The notes under the pieces are model-generated. The model searched no databases. It saw only the letters and a list, made by a program, of their open reading frames with translations, and was not told the origin of the DNA. DNA of 64,000 nucleotides from Asticcacaulis excentricus (lineage in GTDB: Bacteria; Pseudomonadota; Alphaproteobacteria; Caulobacterales; Caulobacteraceae): NCBI RefSeq assembly GCF_003966695.1, contig NZ_AP018828.1:650001-714000 (forward strand), in the 5' to 3' direction. Of the stretch, positions 47,351 through 56,752 are shown one piece after another. A program made the position numbers and the translations under genes. The first letter of the stretch is position 1. The number at the start of each line of letters is the position of its first letter.

Positions 47351-48331
47351 CTACAGGCGGATCGCCGCCGCCGCCCAGGTCAGGCCGCCGCCCAGCGCTT
47401 CGATCAGCACCAGATCGCCCTTTTTGACCCGTCCATCCTGTATCCCCGCATACCAGGCCAAAGGAATCGAGGCCGCTGAGGTGTTGGCGTGTTCAGCCAC
47501 GGTCGAGATGACCTTCTCACGATCCATCCCCAGCCGGTCAGCCACGCCGTCAAGGATGCGCTGATTGGCTTGGTGCGGGATGAACCAGTCCACGGCCTGA
47601 TGGTCGAGCCCCGCCTTGTGGATGGCCGATTCGGCGGCTTCGGAGATTTTCTGCACGGCGTGCTTGAACACCTGATTGCCCTGCATGCGAATCTTGCCGA
47701 CGTGCTGCCCCGAATTAAAGACCCCGCCATCGACGTACAGAAGATCGGTCTTCGAGCCATCGCATTGCAGGTCAAAGCTGAGGATGCCCGTATCCTGCGC
47801 CGTGCCATTACCTTGCACGGGCTCCAGAACCACGGCCCCGGCCCCGTCGCCGAACAGGATGCAGGTCGAACGGTCCGTATAGTCGAGGATGCGGCTCATC
47901 ACCTCGGCCCCGATGACCAGCGCGCATTTCGACAGGCCGCGCGCGACAAACCCATCGGCCACGCTCAGGGCATAGACGAAGCCCGAACAGACCGCCTGCA
48001 CGTCGAAGGCCGCGCCGCGCGGCACGCCCAGCTTGGCCTGAACGATGGAGGCGGTGGACGGAAAGGTCATGTCCGGCGTGGTGGTGGCGACGATGATGAG
48101 GTCTATATCCTCGATCGTGCGCCCCGCTGCCTTAAGAGCGATCTTCGCCGCTTCGACGGCCAGATCGCTAGTCAGTTGGGTATCGCCCGCCTTGTGACGC
48201 TTGCGGATACCGGTGCGCGCCACGATCCATTCGTCCGTGGTATCCACCATGCGGGTGAAGTCCTCGTTAGAGAGGACCGTTTCAGGCAGATAACCGCCGA
48301 CGCCGGTTACCGCCGTACGTGTTACGCTCAT
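47351..48331 (-). CDS. fabH: 3-oxoacyl-ACP synthase III
   Basis: FabH joins acetyl-CoA to malonyl-ACP to start fatty acid synthesis. The 326-residue thiolase-fold protein has the catalytic triad C115 in VQAVCSGFVYAL, H253 in WFIPHQANQRIL and N283 in EHANTSAASIP. The DEWIVARTGIRKRH start and C-terminal GGGLTWAAAAIRL are typical. It lies 2 bp after plsX, so the two are translationally linked. Confidence 0.97.
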   Translation of the reverse strand: MSVTRTAVTGVGGYLPETVLSNEDFTRMVDTTDEWIVARTGIRKRHKAGDTQLTSDLAVEAAKIALKAAGRTIEDIDLIIVATTTPDMTFPSTASIVQAKLGVPRGAAFDVQAVCSGFVYALSVADGFVARGLSKCALVIGAEVMSRILDYTDRSTCILFGDGAGAVVLEPVQGNGTAQDTGILSFDLQCDGSKTDLLYVDGGVFNSGQHVGKIRMQGNQVFKHAVQKISEAAESAIHKAGLDHQAVDWFIPHQANQRILDGVADRLGMDREKVISTVAEHANTSAASIPLAWYAGIQDGRVKKGDLVLIEALGGGLTWAAAAIRL

Positions 48332-48333
48332 GC

Positions 48334-49479
48334 TCAGGATACCTTTTCATCCGCCATCTGCGGGGGTTGCGGCGTTTCGGGCGATGCGATGTGCGCCTCG
48401 CGAACGTGGGCCAGCGCCTTGCGGATGTCCGTCGCATAGGCACTGGCGGCCAGCGAAATGGCGACGCTTACGGCATTGGAATAGGCCCAGGCCTCGGCCC
48501 CGCCGTGGCTTTTGACGACAATGCCGTTGAGCCCCAGAAGCGGGCCTCCATTGGCCGCACCGGGATCGACCGTCTTGGCCATAGCCCGCAGCGCCGGCGC
48601 GGCAAGAAGTGCCCCAAGCTTGGACAGCAACGAGGAGGTCAGCGCGTCCTTGAACAGGTTTTTGACGAACTTGGCGGTGCCTTCGGCGGTTTTCAGCGCG
48701 ATATTGCCCGTAAAGCCATCGGTGACGACGACGTCCACCGTGCCCTTGCCGATATCGTTGCCTTCGACAAACCCGTAGTAATTGATGCCGTCCACGCCTT
48801 CGCGCAGAATACGGTGCGCCTCACGCACCTCTTCATGGCCTTTGACGTCCTCGGAGCCGACATTCAGCAGGCCAACCGTGGGTTTATCCTTGCCGCGCAC
48901 AGCGCGGTGGAAGGCCGTGCCCATAACGGCGAATTCGATAAGCTGATTGGCGTCGGAGGTCACGTTGGCCCCGACATCGAGCACCGTTCCCATGCCGCCC
49001 TTGGCGTTCGGCCACGAACAGGCAATCGGCGGACGCTCAAGGTCCTCGGTGATCATTTTGAGGATCATCTTCGACAGCGCCATCAGCGCACCGGTATTGC
49101 CGGCCGAGACGACCGCGTGGGCCGCACCGCTTTTGACCGAGGAAATGGCCATAAACAGGCTGGTTGTCCGACGACGCAGGGCCTGAGCCGGCTTTTCGTC
49201 CATCGCCACCGACTGATCAGTGTGGACAATGGTGGCGACGGCCTTCAGTTCCGGACATTTGGCCAGTTCCGGCGCAATCAATGCCTCATCGCCGTGCAGC
49301 AGAAAGCGCAACCGGCCCGAACCGTCGCGCTTCAGCGCTTCTGCCGTACCCGGCACAGTCACACGGGGGCCATGATCGCCGCCCATGGCATCGATTGCGA
49401 TGACAACTGTGCCCTCAGGGGCGACGCCTATGCCTCCCACAGGCGTTTCGGACGGCGAAATAGGATCAGGGGAAGACAA
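48334..49479 (-). CDS. plsX: Phosphate acyltransferase PlsX
   Basis: PlsX turns acyl-ACP into acyl phosphate for phospholipid synthesis. The 381-residue protein shows VVIAIDAMGGDHGPRVTVPG, VVSAGNTGALMALSKMIL, LDVGANVTSDANQLIEFAVMG and the VVTDGFTGNIALKTAEG segment. A 20-residue Ser/Pro-rich extension precedes the usual start, so a shorter start is possible, though no nearer ATG with a better site is seen. fabH follows after 2 bp. Confidence 0.96.
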   Translation of the reverse strand: MSSPDPISPSETPVGGIGVAPEGTVVIAIDAMGGDHGPRVTVPGTAEALKRDGSGRLRFLLHGDEALIAPELAKCPELKAVATIVHTDQSVAMDEKPAQALRRRTTSLFMAISSVKSGAAHAVVSAGNTGALMALSKMILKMITEDLERPPIACSWPNAKGGMGTVLDVGANVTSDANQLIEFAVMGTAFHRAVRGKDKPTVGLLNVGSEDVKGHEEVREAHRILREGVDGINYYGFVEGNDIGKGTVDVVVTDGFTGNIALKTAEGTAKFVKNLFKDALTSSLLSKLGALLAAPALRAMAKTVDPGAANGGPLLGLNGIVVKSHGGAEAWAYSNAVSVAISLAASAYATDIRKALAHVREAHIASPETPQPPQMADEKVS

Positions 49480-49628
49480 GGGACGCTCTAAGACCTCACA
49501 GAGATGCCAGGGTCGCCCTTATAGACCCTCTGACGCACGGCCGGAAGGTGGAAATAAAGCGAGTCCCCGAGGCGGCGGACGATAACGCCCCCGCCGAACT
49601 TATCAAGATGCTTTTTCAGATCGCCCGT

Positions 49629-50165
49629 TCAGGCGTCATCGCCCTTCAGGCGCGACAGCACGGCGAAAGGCGACGGCTCCTTGGGCTGATCCGGTTCCTC
49701 GAACACGGCACCGGGCTTGCGCGCAAAGGGATCATAGGCTTCCCCCAGCGCTTCGATGACGTATTGACCGACATCGATTTGACCATTGACCGCCACATCG
49801 GGCACATCAAGGTCTTCGACGCTCAGTTCCGTCTCTTCGTCGTCGGTCTTGTTTTTACGGGCCTGCGCCACCACCACGACGTCGATGCGCGCCGCGATCG
49901 GGTGACGGAAGGGATCGAGCGTCACGCCGCATTCCTGCGTCACTTCACCGCTCAGATCGACATCAACGATCACCTCATCGCTACCCGGTGACTTCCGGCC
50001 CTTCGTCGTGATCCTTGCCGTCAGCGCGTGCAGTTCGATCATGCCGAAGTTTTCGGCGATCAGCGTGCGGCGCGCCTCATCGGCCGTCAGGGTCAGATCG
50101 AGCCCGCGAAAGGCCTCGTCAAAGCGCACAATGTGCGTCCACAGCGGGGCATCGGCTTCGGTCAT
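49629..50165 (-). CDS. DUF177 (YceD-like) protein
   Basis: The 178-residue acidic protein is of the DUF177 family, which in plants and bacteria is linked to 23S rRNA accumulation and usually encoded next to rpmF. Recognisable parts are the VDVDLSGEVTQECGVTLDPFRHPIAARIDV core and the Asp/Glu-rich DVPDVAVNGQIDVGQYVIEALGEAYDPFARKPG segment. Here its partner rpmF is displaced. It lies 3 bp after the cytochrome chaperone gene and upstream of plsX. Confidence 0.88.
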   Translation of the reverse strand: MTEADAPLWTHIVRFDEAFRGLDLTLTADEARRTLIAENFGMIELHALTARITTKGRKSPGSDEVIVDVDLSGEVTQECGVTLDPFRHPIAARIDVVVVAQARKNKTDDEETELSVEDLDVPDVAVNGQIDVGQYVIEALGEAYDPFARKPGAVFEEPDQPKEPSPFAVLSRLKGDDA

Positions 50166-50168
50166 GGC

Positions 50169-50768
50169 TCAGTTCTCCTTGGTATTTAAACGCGATACAT
50201 CCGGCCAGTTTACCTCACCGGCCAGCAATTTGTCTGCGCGCACCTGCGTGCGGACCTCATTCATATAGGCGCTCAGGCCCGCCGCCCACAGAGGGGCCTG
50301 CGGGTCCGGGTCTTCATCCGTGGCATAGACGGTGCGCAGCAGGTAATCGGCCTGCGCGGCGGTCGCGTCCTCTGCGCCCGCCTCGTCCCAGATTTCGTTC
50401 CAGCGCACCAGCCGCGTATAGACCTGCTGGCTGAGCTTTTTCATCTTTTTCGGCACGGTCAGGTCGCCCACCCCCTGTTCGCGCAGCGTATCGTCCAGCG
50501 CCAGCAGCAGCGAATCGAACAGGGCCTGAGAGGTTTCGCGATAGTGTTCGTCGTCCGATTTCAGGCGGTTGATCAGCAGGACGACATGCAGCACCAGAAG
50601 CTCGAATCGCGCACCGATCTCATCCTTCACGCCATAATCGGTATAGAAAACGACCTGACGCGACTGCGCCACAGCCGCCGCATAAAGGGCTTCGCCGGCC
50701 ACGCGCGTCGGATTGGGCTTTTTCAGACCCAGACTTTCGCCGAGCGAGCTGAGGAATTTGTCGAGCAT
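50169..50768 (-). CDS. Ubiquinol-cytochrome c chaperone family protein (CBP3-like)
   Basis: The 199-residue protein belongs to the family named after mitochondrial CBP3/UQCC1, which assists assembly of cytochrome b in the bc1 complex. The conserved stretch includes FYTDYGVKDEIGARFELLVLHVVLLINRL, ALFDSLLLALDDTLREQGVGDLTVPKKMKKL and ARLVRWNEIWD-like helices. The adjacency to DUF177 is typical of alphaproteobacteria. It is divergent from the BamE-like gene. Confidence 0.9.
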   Translation of the reverse strand: MLDKFLSSLGESLGLKKPNPTRVAGEALYAAAVAQSRQVVFYTDYGVKDEIGARFELLVLHVVLLINRLKSDDEHYRETSQALFDSLLLALDDTLREQGVGDLTVPKKMKKLSQQVYTRLVRWNEIWDEAGAEDATAAQADYLLRTVYATDEDPDPQAPLWAAGLSAYMNEVRTQVRADKLLAGEVNWPDVSRLNTKEN

Positions 50769-50883
50769 TTACGTCCCCGTCTCCGTTTGCGTTCTTGCCA
50801 AGCCGGAATATTTATGGCCTTCATTCGGCCCCAAGATTGCACTAAACAGTCTGGCACCCAAGGTCAAACCCGAACGGAACCTG

Positions 50884-51375
50884 ATGATCAAGCCGTCCAC
50901 CCTTCTGGCTCTCGCCGCCGTTGCCGCCGCCGCTTCCACGCTTGGCGCCTGCGCCCCCAGCGTTTCGCGTCAGGGCTATCTCGCCATCGAAGCCAATCCC
51001 GCCACCGACATCAAGGTGGGTGAGGACACGCAGACCAGCGTGCGTACCAAGTTCGGCTCCCCGTCTCAGGTCGCCACCTTCGACCCCGGCGTGTGGTATT
51101 ATATCACGCAGACGACCTCGAAAATGACCTATAAGCCCGCGACCCTGACCTCGCGCAGCGTCACCATCGTCGAATTCGACAAGGAGACGCAGGCGGTCAA
51201 AAACGTAAAAACCCTGTCGCTGGCCGATAGCCGTGACATCGCGCTGAACCCCAACAAGACGCCAACCCGCGGCCGTGAACTGACGGCTCTGGAACAAATC
51301 CTCGGCAACGTCGGCCGTCAGACCCTCACCAACGAAGAAGACACCAATCCGGGCGGCCAGCGCCGCCGCGAATAG
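50884..51375 (+). CDS. BamE/SmpA-OmlA-like outer-membrane lipoprotein
   Basis: The 163-residue protein has a short signal ending in the lipobox L-G-A-C23. A SmpA/OmlA domain follows: a YLAIEANPATDIKVGEDTQTSVRTKFGSPSQVATFDPGVWYYI pattern, typical of BamE, a lipoprotein of the outer-membrane barrel assembly machine. ATG 50884 fits the signal peptide; longer frames add an unlikely tail. The C-terminus is longer than in E. coli BamE. A strong terminator follows. Confidence 0.87.
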   Translation: MIKPSTLLALAAVAAAASTLGACAPSVSRQGYLAIEANPATDIKVGEDTQTSVRTKFGSPSQVATFDPGVWYYITQTTSKMTYKPATLTSRSVTIVEFDKETQAVKNVKTLSLADSRDIALNPNKTPTRGRELTALEQILGNVGRQTLTNEEDTNPGGQRRRE

Positions 51376-51400
51376 TCGTTACGCGATTTCTGAAATTCAA

Positions 51401-51436
51401 AACCCCTCCGGAGGCGTCTCCGGAGGGGTTTTTTGT
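51401..51436 (+). terminator. Rho-independent terminator after the BamE-like gene
   Basis: An 11-bp stem CCCCTCCGGAG/CTCCGGAGGGG (51403-51413 with 51418-51428) with a GCGT loop is followed by six T. A weaker A-run precedes it, so it may also act on the minus strand. Confidence 0.9.
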
Positions 51437-51473
51437 TTCTCCACAGATAGGGATGTAGGGGCACCCTTCAGGG

Positions 51474-51586
51474 AAACCACAGATTACACAGATTTCACAG
51501 ATTATGCGTTTCAAATCGCCCGCGACCGCTTCCAGAAGCTCCACGGCGCGAAGCGCCAATCTGTGAAATCTGTGTAATCTGTGGTT
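51474..51586 (+). repeat. Iteron-type inverted repeat, copy 2 of 3
   Basis: The left arm has CACAGATTA, CACAGATTT, CACAGATTA in tandem; the right arm has CAATCTGTG, AAATCTGTG, TAATCTGTG and ends GTGGTT. The core CGCTTCC...CTCCACGGC...GAAGCGCC is shared with copy 3. It lies between the terminator of the BamE-like gene and the 3' end of convergent hppA. Further half-units flank it at 51438-51452 and 51631-51653. Confidence 0.92.
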
Positions 51587-51687
51587 CTCAAAAACGACGC
51601 AAATCCCGCAATCCTGTTACAGATGCGAACCTATCTGTTGCCATCTGTGGAGAGAGCGGCGCTCACGCGAACGCCGCTCTCCAGTGA

Positions 51688-53838
51688 TCAGGCTACATGC
51701 GCCAGCACAGCCAGCAGCAACAAGGCAACGATATTGGTGATCTTGATCATCGGATTGACCGCCGGGCCCGCCGTGTCCTTATACGGATCACCCACCGTGT
51801 CGCCGGTCACCGAGGCCTTGTGCGCCTCAGAGCCCTTGAGGTGACGCACGCCGTCCTTATCGACAAAGCCATCCTCGAACGACTTTTTGGCATTATCCCA
51901 GGCCCCGCCGCCCGACGTCATCGAAATGGCGACGAACAGGCCCGTCACGATCACCCCCAGCAGCATGGCCCCCAGCGCCTCAAAGGCCGGGACCGCGCCG
52001 CCTATGGCATAGACGATCCCAAACAGGACCAGAGGCGACAGGACCGGCAACAGTGACGGCACGACCATTTCGCGGATGGCCGCCTTAGTCAGCATATCCA
52101 CGGCGCGGCCATAGTTGGGCTTGGACGTCCCGGCCATGATGCCAGAATCTTCGCGAAACTGACGCCGCACCTCTTCGACCACGGCCTGCGCCGCCTTACC
52201 GACCGCCGTCATGCCCATGCCGCCAAAGAGATAGGGCAAAAGGCCGCCGATCAGCAGGCCCACCACCACCCACGGCGAGGACAGGGAGAAGGTCAGTTCC
52301 CCCAGCCCCTCAAAGAAGGAGCCCGGCGCGGCATTGGCCGCGAAATATTTGAGGTCCGACGTGTAGGCGGCAAACAGAACCAGCGCCCCCAGACCCGCCG
52401 AACCGATGGCATAGCCCTTGGTGACGGCCTTGGTGGTATTGCCCACGGCGTCCAGCGCGTCAGTGGTGTGGCGCACCGCCTTGTCGAGGCCCGCCATTTC
52501 GGCGATCCCCCCGGCATTGTCGGTGACCGGCCCAAAAGCATCCAGCGCCACGATCATCCCGGCCAGGGCCAGCATGGTGGTGGTGGCGATGGCGATGCCA
52601 TAGAGCCCGGCCAGCAGGTAACAGCCGATAATGCCGCCGACGATGATCAGGGCCGGAATGGCCGTGGCTTCCATCGAAACGGCCAGCCCCTGAATGACAT
52701 TGGTGCCGTGCCCGGTGACCGAGGCCTGCGCGATCGACACCACGGGCCGCTTACCCGTACCGGTGTAGTATTCGGTGACGACGATAAAGCCTGCCGTCAC
52801 CGCCAGCCCGATCAGACCGCACCAGAACAGGGTCAGGCCGGTAAAGCCCGCCGGGGCTCCGGCATAGGTGATGGGCGTATCGAAGCCGATCACCAGTTCG
52901 ATCACCGCCGCCAGCGCGCCGATGGACAACACACCGGTAACGATCAGGCCCTTATACAGGGCGTTCATAATATGGTTGTCCTTGCCCAGACGGACAAAGA
53001 AGGTGCCGACGATAGAGGTGATGATACACGCGCCGCAGATGACCAGCGGCAGCAGCATCATCGGCCCGACCAGAGCCGTGCCCGCAAAAAAGATCGCCCC
53101 CAGCACCATGGTGGCCACCGTCGTCACGGCATAGGTTTCAAACAGGTCCGCCGCCATGCCGGCGCAGTCGCCGACATTGTCGCCCACATTGTCGGCAATG
53201 GTGGCCGGGTTGCGCGGGTCGTCTTCGGGGATGCCCGCCTCGACCTTGCCCACCATGTCGCCGCCGACATCGGCCCCCTTGGTGAAGATACCGCCGCCCA
53301 GACGCGCAAAAATCGAGATCAGCGATGCCCCAAAACCCAGGGCCACAAGGGCGTCGATCACCGGACGGCTGGTGCCTTCAAGGCCCAGAACGTCCGTCAG
53401 GATGAAGTAATAACCCGCGACGCCCAGAAGCGCGCCCGAGGCAACAAACAGGCCCGTCACGGCCCCGGCCCCGAAGGCGAGGTTCAGCCCCTGTTGCAGA
53501 CTGTGCGAGGCGGCTTCGGCGGTACGCACATTGGCGCGCACCGAAATCAGCATCCCGGCAAAGCCCGCCGCCCCGGACAGGACCGCGCCAATCAGGAAGC
53601 CAACGGCGGCATAGGTGCCCAGCACCAGAAAAGCGGCGATGAAGATGACCACACCCACAATAGCAATGGTCGTATATTGCCGCTTGAGATAGGCCCCGGC
53701 CCCTTCCTGAATCGCCGCAGCGATTTCCTGCATCCGGGCATTGCCCTGTGGTTTTTTAAGCAGACTGAGGGTCTGAACGACCCCGTACACCAAACCTAAC
53801 ACGCCAGCCGCTATGACCAGCCCTATCCATGACGTCAT
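51688..53838 (-). CDS. hppA: Membrane-bound proton-pumping pyrophosphatase (K+-independent type)
   Basis: This integral membrane enzyme couples pyrophosphate hydrolysis to proton export or energy storage. The 716-residue protein has about 16 helices and the substrate motifs [72 protein letters not shown] and [17 protein letters not shown]. In the motif that decides potassium need it reads GNTTKA, with lysine in place of alanine, so it should be the K+-independent proton-pumping class. The start is ATG 53838. The 232-bp region upstream shows no other feature. Confidence 0.97.
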   Translation of the reverse strand: MTSWIGLVIAAGVLGLVYGVVQTLSLLKKPQGNARMQEIAAAIQEGAGAYLKRQYTTIAIVGVVIFIAAFLVLGTYAAVGFLIGAVLSGAAGFAGMLISVRANVRTAEAASHSLQQGLNLAFGAGAVTGLFVASGALLGVAGYYFILTDVLGLEGTSRPVIDALVALGFGASLISIFARLGGGIFTKGADVGGDMVGKVEAGIPEDDPRNPATIADNVGDNVGDCAGMAADLFETYAVTTVATMVLGAIFFAGTALVGPMMLLPLVICGACIITSIVGTFFVRLGKDNHIMNALYKGLIVTGVLSIGALAAVIELVIGFDTPITYAGAPAGFTGLTLFWCGLIGLAVTAGFIVVTEYYTGTGKRPVVSIAQASVTGHGTNVIQGLAVSMEATAIPALIIVGGIIGCYLLAGLYGIAIATTTMLALAGMIVALDAFGPVTDNAGGIAEMAGLDKAVRHTTDALDAVGNTTKAVTKGYAIGSAGLGALVLFAAYTSDLKYFAANAAPGSFFEGLGELTFSLSSPWVVVGLLIGGLLPYLFGGMGMTAVGKAAQAVVEEVRRQFREDSGIMAGTSKPNYGRAVDMLTKAAIREMVVPSLLPVLSPLVLFGIVYAIGGAVPAFEALGAMLLGVIVTGLFVAISMTSGGGAWDNAKKSFEDGFVDKDGVRHLKGSEAHKASVTGDTVGDPYKDTAGPAVNPMIKITNIVALLLLAVLAHVA

Positions 53839-54070
53839 ACCAAACCCCTGTCGTTATCTGTTGTGGCGCGCCGGGTGACGCGCGTGCCGGGCAGGCACGT
53901 CCATACCCCTCCCGGCAAGATCAGGAGAGTGCCGCAACTTTCAGACAGGTGCAAGTTAGGTAATTGCGAAAGTAATCGCCGCAAAATGTCGCACATTTAT
54001 TGCACCGCAACCTGTATTCAAACTTCACAAACCCGTGAACACTTGCGGTATAAGCGGTGGCGACACACCG

Positions 54071-54481
54071 TCAGTTCATCAACTTCTTGGGGTTTTGCGC
54101 CAGTATTTCCAAGGTTTCGATATTTCCCGCCCCGGCGATCTTGGTAAATTCCGGGATCATCACCTTTTTGAAACGCGCCTCGTCCAGCGTGTCGCGCTTG
54201 TTCGGCAGCGCGAAACTTTGCTTGTGCGCTGCACGGATCAGAAGGTCGCGGAAATAGGGTTCCTTGAGTCGCAGCGCATTGACGTCGGCCTTGGCCGTCA
54301 GGTTGATGCGCAGGGTCACAAACAGGTAGTTGATGACGCGGCCATTCTCGGTGACCGGCAGGGCCACGGGGGCCAGCTTGACATAAGGCTCACCGCCCTC
54401 CTTCTTGGCTTCGGAAGCCAGTGCGGGCATGGCGAAGGCGCACAGGAGCGTGCTGAGCAAAAGGCGTCGGGTCTGGGTCAT
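54071..54481 (-). CDS. Small exported protein, possibly FliL-like
   Basis: The 136-residue protein has a signal peptide (MTQTRRLLLSTLLCAFAMPALA). The mature part reads EPYVKLAPVALPVTENGRVINYLFVTLRINLTAKADVNALRLKEPYFRDLLIRAAH. This layout, a short beta strand pair followed by a helix with RDLLI, loosely resembles the periplasmic domain of FliL, but there is no membrane anchor and no flagellar gene nearby. I would call it a conserved exported protein. Iteron repeat copy 3 lies just upstream. Confidence 0.65.
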   Translation of the reverse strand: MTQTRRLLLSTLLCAFAMPALASEAKKEGGEPYVKLAPVALPVTENGRVINYLFVTLRINLTAKADVNALRLKEPYFRDLLIRAAHKQSFALPNKRDTLDEARFKKVMIPEFTKIAGAGNIETLEILAQNPKKLMN

Positions 54482-54541
54482 GGCCTGAATTTAGGCGAAA
54501 ACGGTTTAGAAGCCGTTTAGGGGCTCTGTGCAGATGGTTTT

Positions 54542-54651
54542 GAGAAACACAGATTACACAGATTTCACAGATTATACGTTTCAAATGGCAAGCGATCGCT
54601 TCCGCGTGCTCCACGGCACGAAGCGCCAATCTGTGCAATCTGTGGTTTCTC
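54542..54651 (+). repeat. Iteron-type inverted repeat, copy 3 of 3
   Basis: The left arm has three 9-bp units (CACAGATTA, CACAGATTT, CACAGATTA), but the right arm has only two (CAATCTGTG twice) before GTTTCTC. The core matches copy 2 closely, including CTCCACGGC and GAAGCGCC. It lies between the thiL stop and the exported protein start, both minus strand. Confidence 0.92.
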
Positions 54652-54701
54652 TAAAAAAGCTTGGCACACATGCGGGGCATCCGTAGAGCCTCTTCCAGGC
54701 C

Positions 54702-55664
54702 TCAGACGTGGACCCAGCCCTTGTCCTCGATCTCGATGACCTTGCCGCCGCTGATGACCGAGACCTCGCCGGTTCCGGCTTCGCAATGGCCGATCTCATA
54801 GAAACCGGCGGCCTTCAGAGCCTCGGCCCCGGAGGCATTGGCCGTGCACAAAATCTGGTAATCGTCGCCACCGGTGATCAGATCGGTCACATCGGCCCCC
54901 TGCGCGATGGCGGCGCGGGCCGCGGCCGAAGTCGGCACGCGGTCGAGGTCAATCACAAGCGCCACCTCAGAGGCTCTGGCCATATGCAGGGCGTCGGCGA
55001 TCAAACCGTCCGAGACGTCCATTGAGGCATGGGCGTGATCGAGCACCACCTCGGCCAGATCGTCGCGCGGCTGCGGCAGGCGATAGGCCTGCACCAGATG
55101 CGCCTTGTGTGCCTCAGACAGTTCGTCAAATTCCCCGCGCAGCACGCGCAGGCCCAGATGGGCGTCGCCGATAAAGCCGCCAACCAGCACATGATCCCCA
55201 ACCCGCGCCCCGGCGCGCGACAGGGCGCGGCCCACGGGGGCATGGCCGAAGGCGGTAATGCTGAGCAACAGCGGGCCTTCGGTCGAAACCGTATCTCCGC
55301 CGAACAGGTCGAAATCAAATTCATCCTGATCGAGGCGCAGGCCCGCCGCAAAGGCCGCCTTGCCCTCATAGGCCATGCCCTTGGGCCAGGCGGTCAGGAG
55401 TTGATAGCCATAAGGGTCGGCCCCCTTGGCCACGAGGTCAGAGATGTTGACCCGTAACAGCTTGCGCGCCACCTGATCGAGCGGATCGGTCGAAAGGAAG
55501 TGCACCCCTTCGACCATGGCGTCGGTGGTGACCACAAGGTCATAGCCTTCGCGCGCGCCCAGCACCGCCACATCGTCGATCAGGCCGCGCGCCTCGGCAT
55601 TCAGGCCGGCCAGAGGCTTGAACAACCGGTCGATGACGCTGAATTCGCTGTTGTCGCCGGTCAT
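54702..55664 (-). CDS. thiL: Thiamine-monophosphate kinase
   Basis: ThiL phosphorylates thiamin monophosphate to the active diphosphate, the cofactor of PdhA/PdhB encoded upstream in this window. The 320-residue protein has the AIR-synthase fold motifs GLIDDVAVLG, VVTTDAMVEGVHF, LFGGDTVSTEGPLLLSITAFGH and ASMDVSDGLIADA. ATG 55664 lacks a ribosome site but lies 7 bp after nusB, which suggests reinitiation. The nusB-thiL order is widely conserved. Confidence 0.95.
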   Translation of the reverse strand: MTGDNSEFSVIDRLFKPLAGLNAEARGLIDDVAVLGAREGYDLVVTTDAMVEGVHFLSTDPLDQVARKLLRVNISDLVAKGADPYGYQLLTAWPKGMAYEGKAAFAAGLRLDQDEFDFDLFGGDTVSTEGPLLLSITAFGHAPVGRALSRAGARVGDHVLVGGFIGDAHLGLRVLRGEFDELSEAHKAHLVQAYRLPQPRDDLAEVVLDHAHASMDVSDGLIADALHMARASEVALVIDLDRVPTSAAARAAIAQGADVTDLITGGDDYQILCTANASGAEALKAAGFYEIGHCEAGTGEVSVISGGKVIEIEDKGWVHV

Positions 55665-55671
55665 GGGAGGC

Positions 55672-56205
55672 TTACCTTGCGTCCTTGGCGATGCCGTCCA
55701 GGGCGCCGTTGACGAACCGTGCCTCTTCATTGCCGAAGAAGGCCTTGGCGATCTCGACATATTCGTTGATCACCACCTCGACGGCGACATCCGGGCGGAA
55801 TTTCAGTTCCCACGCCCCGGCGCGCAGGATGGCGCGCAGCGTGGTGTCGATGCGGTCAAGACGCCAGTTGGAGGCCAGACGCTCGGCGATCAGCACATCG
55901 ATTTCGGCCTGAGCCTTGACGATGGTGCGCAGACCATCAGCGAAAAAGGCCTCATCCGCCGTGCCCAGACGCTGCTCCTCGCCGCCCTCGCCTTCGATGT
56001 GGCCATCAAAGCGGAAGTCGGCAAATTCGCGGATGACCGACTCAACGCCCGTCCCTGCAATCTCCATCTGATAGAGGGCCTGTACCAGCACCAGACGCGC
56101 CACGGTGCGGGCGCGCTTTTCCTTAAGCGACAGACGCCCGGACTCGGCCGCCTCATTGGCGTTCAGTTGCTCGATGACGGATTTCAGGCTCAGCGGATCA
56201 ACCAT
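55672..56205 (-). CDS. nusB: Transcription antitermination factor NusB
   Basis: NusB binds the boxA RNA with NusE and prevents early termination in rRNA operons. The 177-residue helical protein has [26 protein letters not shown] at the start of the fold and the typical C-terminal [52 protein letters not shown]. It has an N-terminal extension of about 25 residues compared with the short forms. The start overlaps the ribH stop by 8 bp. Confidence 0.95.
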   Translation of the reverse strand: MVDPLSLKSVIEQLNANEAAESGRLSLKEKRARTVARLVLVQALYQMEIAGTGVESVIREFADFRFDGHIEGEGGEEQRLGTADEAFFADGLRTIVKAQAEIDVLIAERLASNWRLDRIDTTLRAILRAGAWELKFRPDVAVEVVINEYVEIAKAFFGNEEARFVNGALDGIAKDAR

Positions 56206-56668
56206 GGTTGCCTCCGCGAAGGGCCTTCTTCAGGGCGATCATGTCGAGCGCCACCTTGGCGACCGTGCCGCCCTTGTCGCCTTCCGAGCGGCGGGCGCGG
56301 GCCCAGGCCTGATCCTCGTCCTCGACGGTCAGGATGCCGTAGCCGATGCACAGAAGCTGTTTCAGCGTCAGGTCCATCAGACCGCGCGCCGATTCTTCGC
56401 ACACATAATCGTAATGGGTCGTCTCACCACGGATGACGCAGCCCAGTGCGACATAGCCGTCATATTTGCGCCCGGCGGGCCCCTGAGAGGCGTCTTCGGC
56501 CATGGCGATGGCGCCCGGCACCTCAAACGCCCCCGGCACGGTGATCACATCATATTCCGCGCCATAGGCTTCCAGCGCCGCCTTGGCACCGGCCAGCAGC
56601 TCATCGGAAATATCCTCATAGAAACGGCTTTCGACGATGAGGATGCGCAGGGGGGTATCAATGGTCAA
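56198..56668 (-). CDS. ribH: 6,7-dimethyl-8-ribityllumazine synthase
   Basis: RibH condenses the RibB product with the pyrimidine intermediate. The 156-residue protein has the family blocks [58 protein letters not shown] and [17 protein letters not shown], with the catalytic histidine in ETTHYDYV. It lies between ribBX and nusB on the same strand and overlaps nusB. Confidence 0.95.
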   Translation of the reverse strand: MTIDTPLRILIVESRFYEDISDELLAGAKAALEAYGAEYDVITVPGAFEVPGAIAMAEDASQGPAGRKYDGYVALGCVIRGETTHYDYVCEESARGLMDLTLKQLLCIGYGILTVEDEDQAWARARRSEGDKGGTVAKVALDMIALKKALRGGNHG

Positions 56669-56752
56669 GAGTTCAATCCTTGAGGACAGGTTCAGTCCGT
56701 ACTTACTGGCTTATCGAGAACATAAAAAGCCAAATCTCACGACAGGGTGCGT

